Positions 1-5,360 of a DNA stretch of 5,360 nt are shown here, piece after piece; within the stretch, counting starts at the first letter, position 1, and every line of letters starts with the position of its first letter. The DNA comes from Amnimonas aquatica (GTDB lineage: Bacteria > Pseudomonadota > Gammaproteobacteria > Pseudomonadales > Moraxellaceae): the NCBI RefSeq assembly GCF_002943415.1, contig NZ_PTQZ01000125.1, forward strand, positions 1 through 5,360, written 5' to 3'. Both the position numbers and the translations under genes were made by a program. Below the pieces are notes generated by a model, which did not search any database, was not told the origin of the DNA, and saw only the letters and a list, made by a program, of their open reading frames with translations.

Positions 1-104
1 CCAGCGGCACCGCGCGCCTGTTCGGGCATGTGGCGAGGGATCCGGCACGGCTGGCGCAGCGCCCCCTGCCGATGGCGCCGGAGGCCCTGGCGCAGGCACG
101 CTGA
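1..104 (+). CDS. C-terminal end of an unrecognised protein (5' truncated)
   Basis: Reading from base 3 gives 33 codons ending in a TGA at 102-104; the start lies outside the window. The tail begins SGTARLFGHV and ends ALAQAR, rich in Ala, Arg, Leu and Pro. The coding call rests on codon usage: 29 of 33 third positions are G or C, which is the pattern of the other genes here, and the frame stops just before the convergent gene that ends at 118. The tail carries no motif I recognise, so no function is proposed. The 13-nt gap to the convergent neighbour shows no convincing terminator. It could be a chance open frame in GC-rich DNA, but the tight fit to the neighbour makes a real gene end more likely. 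Confidence 0.55.
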   Translation, partial: SGTARLFGHVARDPARLAQRPLPMAPEALAQAR

Positions 105-117
105 GTCCGCCGCCGCT

Positions 118-810
118 TCAGTTTCTCAGATGCAGGAACTGCCCGAGATGGTCCGCGACCTGCGGGAACAGCGGCGGTGGCAGCTGCGTGCCGAGCTTGC
201 GGAAACTGCGGTAGGCCAGCGCAAGCGTGACCGCGATGACCCCGTTCAGGGTCTTGTCCACCACCAGGTTGAACTTCATCCTCGCCTTGGGCACATAGAG
301 CAGCGGCTGCAAGGCCTCGTCGATGACCCGGATCAGCACCTCGACACCCGCGCGGATATCCGCCCTGGCCGGGTCCCGCAGCGCCTGCAGGGCGTCCTCC
401 GCCTCCCTCGCCAGCGCCGGACTGATGCCGAACACCAGGTGCGCCCTCAGGCCGTCCGGGGTCGGCAGCATGACCAGAAGACGCCGGTAATGCTGCACCA
501 CCGGTGCCAGGCGGTCGTTGCCGAAGAACCCGGTGATCCAGCCCAGGTAGTGCCGGAGCTTGGACTTGATCTCCTCGATCACGTGGTGCGCCTCACGGAA
601 GCCATCCGCACCAGTGGTCTCCATCAGCTCGCGGACGGCATTGCCGAAGAAGCCGTCGACCACGTCGCAGGACGCCTCCGTGATCAGCCTGCCGGCCAGC
701 TCGGCCTGCGGGATGCGGGTACCGGACTGCAGCGCGGCATCGAGGCGCGCGACATCCTCCGGCAGGTTGTCACTGATGCGGCAGGCGATGTAGGGCACGG
801 CTGGGGACAT
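118..810 (-). CDS. Conserved-looking hypothetical protein, 230 aa, unknown function
   Basis: I do not recognise this protein. The chosen start is the ATG at 808-810 (MSPAVPYIAC), preceded by a GAGGA ribosome site about 5 nt upstream; the frame is open back to 960, but that extension is Arg/Ala-rich and has no comparable site. It has no signal peptide and no clear membrane span, though 188-200 (LNGVIAVTLALAY) is fairly hydrophobic, so a cytosolic location is inferred. It looks mostly helical. The motif GFFGN appears twice, at residues 53-57 (VDGFFGNAV) and 94-98 (ITGFFGNDR), separated by a charged segment (EEIKSKLRHYLGW). A basic stretch, YVPKARMKFN, lies at 172-181, and the protein ends LGQFLHLRN. 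It appears to be a single-gene unit, convergent with the gene to its left and divergent from the exported protein gene to its right, so context gives no functional hint. Confidence 0.75.
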   Translation of the reverse strand: MSPAVPYIACRISDNLPEDVARLDAALQSGTRIPQAELAGRLITEASCDVVDGFFGNAVRELMETTGADGFREAHHVIEEIKSKLRHYLGWITGFFGNDRLAPVVQHYRRLLVMLPTPDGLRAHLVFGISPALAREAEDALQALRDPARADIRAGVEVLIRVIDEALQPLLYVPKARMKFNLVVDKTLNGVIAVTLALAYRSFRKLGTQLPPPLFPQVADHLGQFLHLRN

Positions 811-1015
811 GACGATCCTCGTCGGTCTCGGGGCGGATGCAGCGATAGTATGCCGGCCCGCGCGCAGGCCATGTGCCGGAACTACGGCCCGACGCGTCAG
901 CTCGGCCAATGGCATGAGCAACGCCACGTCATGACCGCGCCGCCTCCATCCTCTCTCCATGGTTGCCCGCTAGCATGGGCCCGAACCCAATCCCATCACG
1001 AGAGGAAACCTCCCC
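811..1015. promoter_or_regulatory. Divergent intergenic region with weak promoter candidates
   Basis: This 205-nt gap separates the starts of the 230-aa gene (minus) and the 86-aa gene (plus), so both promoters should lie here. For the minus gene, a -10-like TACTAT is the complement of 845-850, about 35 nt upstream of the start codon; no good -35 sits at the normal distance. For the plus gene, a -10-like TAGCAT lies at 971-976, about 40 nt upstream of the ATG, again without a convincing -35. No operator-like inverted repeat stands out. These are sequence matches only, and chance matches are likely. Confidence 0.3.
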
Positions 1016-1276
1016 ATGAAAGCAGCCCGGCAACTGGCCACCACCCTGATCATGGCTGGCGCCATGGCCCTGCCCTCCATCGTCTTCGCGGACCATCACG
1101 ACGAGCGTGCGCGCGGACAGCGCGGTGGCGAACCCTCCGCAGCCATGCAGGCAGCCTGCAAGGGCAAGGCACCTGGCGCCTCCGTCACCGTGACCGCGCA
1201 GGATGGCCGCAAGCTCGCCGGCACCTGCCAGCTGGTCTTCCGCCCGGATGCCGGCAGCCGCGACAACAAGCGCTGA
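1016..1276 (+). CDS. Small exported protein, 86 aa, with two cysteines
   Basis: The protein starts with a classic Sec signal peptide: basic MKAARQ, a hydrophobic core LATTLIMAGAMALP, then SIVFA, with probable cleavage after Ala25 before DHHDE. The mature part is about 61 residues: a charged, His/Arg-rich stretch (26-38), then AACKGKAPGASVTVT (46-60) and DGRKLAGTC (63-71). The only cysteines are C48 and C71, well placed for one periplasmic disulfide. I have a general memory of short periplasmic proteins with an AC-GK-(x)n-G-GTC pattern, but I cannot name a family with confidence, so no function is given. The ATG at 1016 follows an AGAGGA ribosome site at 1001-1006. The gene stands alone, divergent from the 230-aa gene and convergent with groEL, and ends 20 nt before the shared terminator. 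Confidence 0.85.
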   Translation: MKAARQLATTLIMAGAMALPSIVFADHHDERARGQRGGEPSAAMQAACKGKAPGASVTVTAQDGRKLAGTCQLVFRPDAGSRDNKR

Positions 1277-1296
1277 CCCCTGCGGTAGCGCCAAAG

Positions 1297-1322
1297 AAAA
1301 AGGCCCCTCGCGGGGCCTTTTT
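1297..1322. terminator. Bidirectional rho-independent terminator
   Basis: Perfect inverted repeat: AAAAA, GGCCCC (1302-1307), four-base loop TCGC, GGGGCC (1312-1317), TTTTT. Read on plus it ends the 86-aa gene 20 nt after its stop. Read on minus it ends groES-groEL, with a GCGA (GNRA-type) loop, 24 nt after the groEL stop. The A and T runs flanking the stem give a U-tract in both directions, as expected between convergent genes. Confidence 0.93.
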
Positions 1323-1346
1323 CGTTCAGCGTGCAGCGGGTTCGGC

Positions 1347-3043
<1,697 letters not shown>

Positions 3044-3331
3044 TCAGCCGAGCACCGCGAAGATTTCCGATTCCTTCATGATCAGCAGCTCTTCGCCGTC
3101 GACCTTGACGGTGCTGCCGGCGTACTGGCCGAACAGGACCTTCTCGCCGACCTTCACGTCCAGCGGACGCACATCGCCGTTGTCCTTGATGATGCCGTTG
3201 CCGACAGCGACCACCACGCCCTGCGAGGGCTTCTCGGCAGCGGCGCCGGGCAGCAGGATGCCGCCGGCCGTCTTGGTTTCTTCTTCGACGCGACGAATCA
3301 CGACGCGGTCATGCAAGGGACGAATTGCCAT
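3044..3331 (-). CDS. groES: 10 kDa co-chaperonin GroES, 95 aa
   Basis: Lid of the GroEL chamber; in the family, a heptameric dome binds the apical domains through a mobile loop. The start [10 protein letters not shown] at 3331 is fixed by a strong GGAGGT ribosome site (complement of 3336-3341) five nt upstream; the open frame continues further upstream but with no homology to the family. The N-terminal core [12 protein letters not shown] (3-14), the mobile loop around residues 16-32 with its hydrophobic tripeptide I25-L26-L27, AVGNG at 42-46, the PLDVKVG segment (56-62) and the final [10 protein letters not shown] are all typical. The length matches the family (E. coli 97). It is first gene of the groES-groEL operon, the usual order. 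Nothing is missing. Confidence 0.99.
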   Translation of the reverse strand: MAIRPLHDRVVIRRVEEETKTAGGILLPGAAAEKPSQGVVVAVGNGIIKDNGDVRPLDVKVGEKVLFGQYAGSTVKVDGEELLIMKESEIFAVLG

Positions 3332-3432
3332 CGTAACCTCCAGGTTTTGTTGTCGATCAAGGGCCCTTGCGGGCGGTTGAAATAAGCCGTGCCACACCGG
3401 TCACCGGTCAGCGAGCGGGCGGCTTGTCATCG

Positions 3433-3462
3433 TTATGGGGGTGCCGGCACGGCATTCAAGGG
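3433..3462 (-). promoter_or_regulatory. Sigma-32 (RpoH) heat-shock promoter of groES-groEL
   Basis: On the minus strand the sequence reads CCCTTGAA (3462-3455), a 14-nt spacer, then CCCCATAA (3440-3433). This is nearly the E. coli heat-shock consensus (CCCTTGAA, 13-15 nt, CCCCATNT); only the last base of the -10 differs. Transcription would begin near 3424-3428, giving a groES leader of about 95 nt. The position, facing groES with nothing between, supports the call. Confidence 0.88.
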
Positions 3463-3471
3463 CTGATGCGC

Positions 3472-3535
3472 ATTTTTTTGCGGCCACCGGCCCGGCGCAC
3501 CGCTGCCGGCAGGCCGTCGCGTCAATTTTTTTGCG
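3472..3535. repeat. Two direct copies of an 11-bp T-tract repeat
   Basis: ATTTTTTTGCG occurs at 3472-3482 and again at 3525-3535, start to start 53 bp, about five helical turns. Both copies are followed by related GC-rich sequence (GCCACCGGCC and TCGCCGGTC). Such A/T runs are rare in this GC-rich window. On the minus strand the nearer A-tract lies about 45-55 nt upstream of the predicted groES start site, where an UP element for the RNA polymerase alpha subunit would sit. Function is inferred. Confidence 0.6.
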
Positions 3536-3566
3536 TCGCCGGTCGCCTGCGCCGACACCGGCGCGC

Positions 3567-3572
3567 TAGAGT
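3567..3572 (+). promoter_or_regulatory. Possible -10 box for the ampG-ABC operon
   Basis: TAGAGT lies about 85 nt before the permease ATG in the only AT-richer patch of this leader. No recognisable -35 is found 16-18 nt upstream; the nearest TTG-type hexamer (TTGCGT, 3531-3536) is 30 nt away. This is a weak candidate only. Confidence 0.22.
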
Positions 3573-3657
3573 AGCAGCATCCGGCCCGGCGGCCGGAAAT
3601 CCCCGTCCAGCCTTCCGCCCGGCCAGTCGCCCGGACGGACCACGCGAGCACGACCGC

Positions 3658-4941
3658 ATGCCCGACGCCCGGCAGATCACGCTGCGCCAGGCCTTCGCCC
3701 AGCCCGCCGCCCTCACCCTGTTCCTGTTCGGCTTCGCCTCCGGGCTGCCTTTCCTGCTTGTCGGCGGCACCCTGTCGGTCTGGCTCAAGGACAGCGGCGT
3801 TTCGCTCGAGGACATCGGCCTGATCAGCCTCGCCGGCCTGGCCTACGCCTTCAAGTTCGTCTGGGCACCGCTCACCGATCGCCTGCGGCTGCCGCTGCTG
3901 GGCCGCCTCGGTCGCCGCCGCTCCTGGCTGCTGGCGGCCCAGCTGCTGCTCGCCGCCAGCCTGCTGCTGATGAGCGTGCTCACCCCCGCCGGCGCGCTCG
4001 GCCTGTTCGTGCTGGTCACCGTGCTGGCCGGCTTCTCCGGCGCCACCCAGGATGTGGTGGTCGACGCCTACCGCATCGAGATCGCAGCGCCCGAGATGCA
4101 GGGCGCGCTCGCCGCCACCTACACCCTGGGCTACCGCCTGGCGCTGCTGGTCTCCGGCGCGCTGGCGCTGATGCTCGCCGACCACCTGCCCTGGGGCCTG
4201 ATCTACCAGGGCATGGCAGCCCTGGTCGGCGTCATCATGCTGGCCACGCTGTGGGCGCGCGAACCCGAGGCCCCGGCGGACATGCCCGGCACCGGCGACG
4301 CCGGTCTCGCAGCGACCCTGGCGGCCAGCATCGCCGGACCGTTCCGGGACTTCTTCGTGCGCTACGCCGGCTGGCTGGGCGCGGGGCTGCTGCTGTTCAT
4401 CGGCCTGTTCAAGATCTCCGACCAGATGCTCGGCGTCATGGCCCTGCCCTTCTACCTGGACTGCGGCTTCAGCAAGACCGAGATCGCCGCCGTGTCCAAG
4501 CTCTTCGGGGTCTGGGTCGGCATCGCCGGCGCCTTCATCGGCGGCGCCGCCGTGGTCCGCTTCGGTGCTCACCGCATGCTGCTGGTGGCCATGCTGCTGG
4601 GCGCCCTCAGCAATCTGCTCTATGTCGTGCTGTCATACTTCCCGGGCAATATCCAGGTCTTCGTGGCCGTGATCGGCGGCGAGAACCTGTCCGGCGGCTT
4701 CCTCGGCGCCGTCGCCGTGGCCTGGCTGTCGGCGCTGGTCAGCCGCGAGTACACCGCCACCCAGTACGCCCTGTTCAGCTCCCTGGTCACCCTGCCCGGC
4801 AAGCTGATCGGCGGCTTCTCCGGCTTCATGGTCGCAGGCATGGGCTACGAGGGCTTCTTCATTTTCTCCACCCTGGCCGTGGTGCCTGCCTTGCTGCTGT
4901 TCGCCTGGCTGACCCCGCGCCTGAACACACCGGCGAACTGA
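3658..4941 (+). CDS. ampG: AmpG-family MFS permease (probable muropeptide importer), 427 aa
   Basis: Inner-membrane major facilitator of the AmpG type, which in characterised members imports GlcNAc-anhydroMurNAc peptides for cell-wall recycling and influences AmpC beta-lactamase induction. Family segments are seen in order: LFGFASGLPFLLVGGTLSVW (22-42), FVWAPLTDR (67-75) with the basic LGRLGRRRSW loop (81-90), ATQDVVVDAYRIE (129-141), GYRLALLVSG (158-167), PFYLDCGFSKTEIAAVSKLFG (264-284), ENLSGGFLG (342-350) and YTATQYALFSSL (365-376). About 12 membrane segments are expected, split by a hydrophilic loop near 201-233; E. coli AmpG is longer (491 aa, extra C-terminal helices). The ATG at 3658 has only a weak ribosome site (GCGAG), but the protein begins there as the family does; the open frame upstream is not protein-like. 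Substrate is inferred from family, since paralogues in this family may carry other solutes. It is probably first in an operon with the ABC ATPase. Confidence 0.9.
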   Translation: MPDARQITLRQAFAQPAALTLFLFGFASGLPFLLVGGTLSVWLKDSGVSLEDIGLISLAGLAYAFKFVWAPLTDRLRLPLLGRLGRRRSWLLAAQLLLAASLLLMSVLTPAGALGLFVLVTVLAGFSGATQDVVVDAYRIEIAAPEMQGALAATYTLGYRLALLVSGALALMLADHLPWGLIYQGMAALVGVIMLATLWAREPEAPADMPGTGDAGLAATLAASIAGPFRDFFVRYAGWLGAGLLLFIGLFKISDQMLGVMALPFYLDCGFSKTEIAAVSKLFGVWVGIAGAFIGGAAVVRFGAHRMLLVAMLLGALSNLLYVVLSYFPGNIQVFVAVIGGENLSGGFLGAVAVAWLSALVSREYTATQYALFSSLVTLPGKLIGGFSGFMVAGMGYEGFFIFSTLAVVPALLLFAWLTPRLNTPAN

Positions 4942-4944
4942 TCC

Positions 4945-5360
4945 ATGCAGTACATTCTCAGTGTGAAAGAGCTGCGCAAGCGCTTCGGCGACTTCGTGGC
5001 GGTGGACGGCGTCAGCTTCGACGTCCGTCCCGGCATCTGCTTCGGACTGCTCGGCCCCAACGGGGCCGGCAAGACCACCAGCATCGAAATGATCGAAGGC
5101 ATCACCCCGGCCGACAGCGGAGAGATACTGTTCAAGGGCCGGCCGGCCGGCCAGGCTTTCCGCGAGGCCTGCGGCATCCAGTTCCAGCACACCGCCCTGC
5201 CGGACTTCCTGACCACGCGCGAAGCGCTGGCGCTGTTCGCGAAGTTCTACCGGCAGCCGGTGCCGCTGGCGCAGCTGGCCAGCGACTGCCACCTCGACGA
5301 CTACCTCGACCACTACGCCACGCGCCTGTCCGGCGGCCAGCGCCAGCGCCTGCTGCTGGC
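4945..5360 (+). CDS. ABC transporter ATP-binding protein, N-terminal 138 aa (3' truncated)
   Basis: The frame from ATG 4945 (MQYILSVKELRKRFGDF) stays open to the window end. It shows an A-loop region around F14, Walker A GPNGAGKTT (37-45, K43 binding phosphate), Q-loop GIQFQHTALP (77-86, probably Q81) and the ABC signature LSGGQRQR (128-135); Walker B and the switch His lie beyond the window. The layout, with DSGEILFKG after Walker A and a short helical domain, resembles the single-domain ATPases (COG1131 type) that pair with ABC-2 permeases, often exporters; that subclass is an inference. The substrate cannot be told. It starts 3 nt after the stop of the ampG-like gene and has no strong ribosome site of its own (GCGAAC), so translational coupling is likely. 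Confidence 0.93.
   Translation, partial: MQYILSVKELRKRFGDFVAVDGVSFDVRPGICFGLLGPNGAGKTTSIEMIEGITPADSGEILFKGRPAGQAFREACGIQFQHTALPDFLTTREALALFAKFYRQPVPLAQLASDCHLDDYLDHYATRLSGGQRQRLLL

Larger units (their letters stand above)
3332..3657. other. Divergent control region between groES and the ampG-like gene
   Basis: This 326-nt stretch has no gene that I can support. It contains, from the groES side: a weak hairpin over the groES ribosome site; a 12-bp palindrome at 3358-3369; a tandem CACCGGT at 3395-3401 and 3402-3408; the sigma-32 promoter at 3433-3462; two copies of ATTTTTTTGCG at 3472-3482 and 3525-3535; a TAGAGT -10-like box at 3567-3572; and a 6-bp stem CCGGCC/GGCCGG at 3581-3596 in the leader of the permease gene. 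No CIRCE repeat (TTAGCACTC/GAGTGCTAA) is present, which argues against HrcA control of groES. Confidence 0.7.

Noticed and set aside
101..129. CTGAG...CTCAG inverted repeat as a terminator between the first two genes
   Set aside because: Only 5 bp with a 19-nt loop and no T-run on either strand.
811..960. N-terminal extension of the 230-aa protein by 50 residues
   Set aside because: The extension is Arg/Ala-rich, lacks a ribosome site at its start, and covers the region where a promoter is needed; the ATG at 810 has a good GAGGA site.
1000..1008. Identical GAGAGGAAA leader before the 86-aa gene and before groEL
   Set aside because: Explained by both being ribosome sites; nine shared bases of this kind do not show a shared regulator.
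3375..3388. Sigma-70 -10 (TTATTT, minus strand) for groES
   Set aside because: No -35-like hexamer lies at 16-18 nt upstream; the sigma-32 promoter explains transcription better.
3433..4572. A 379-codon open frame on minus opposite the ampG-like gene
   Set aside because: The product is Gly/Gln/Glu-rich with no domain, the usual antisense shadow of a GC-rich membrane protein gene, and it overlaps the groES promoter.

Overview
The window is ordinary, GC-rich bacterial chromosome. GroEL and GroES closely match E. coli GroEL/GroES in length and key residues. The chaperonin operon has a sigma-32 (RpoH) type heat-shock promoter and no visible CIRCE/HrcA operator. An AmpG-family permease is also present. 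Together these point to a high-GC gammaproteobacterium, possibly on the Xanthomonadales/Chromatiales side; the placement below class level is a guess.

Layout, left to right. (a) 1-104, plus: the last 33 codons of an unrecognised gene. (b) 118-810, minus: a 230-residue cytosolic-looking protein of unknown function, convergent with (a). (c) 811-1015: divergent intergenic region with weak promoter candidates. (d) 1016-1276, plus: an 86-residue exported protein with a clear signal peptide and two cysteines in the mature part. (e) 1297-1322: a strong two-way terminator shared by (d) and the convergent groEL. (f) 3331 down to 1347, minus: the groES-groEL operon with a 71-nt intercistronic gap. (g) 3332-3657: the 326-nt divergent control region, holding the groES sigma-32 promoter, two copies of an 11-bp T-tract repeat and the leader of the next operon. 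(h) 3658-4941, plus: an AmpG-like MFS permease, followed after 3 nt by (i) 4945-5360, plus: the first 138 codons of an ABC transporter ATPase cut by the window end.

GroES and GroEL form the Hsp60/Hsp10 folding chamber. The permease is probably an importer of cell-wall (muropeptide) fragments, and the ABC ATPase is likely co-transcribed with it and presumably pairs with a membrane subunit beyond the window. I see no mobile element, CRISPR array, tRNA, rRNA or undescribed multi-gene system. The points most worth a second look are the architecture of the groES control region and the two unrecognised proteins.
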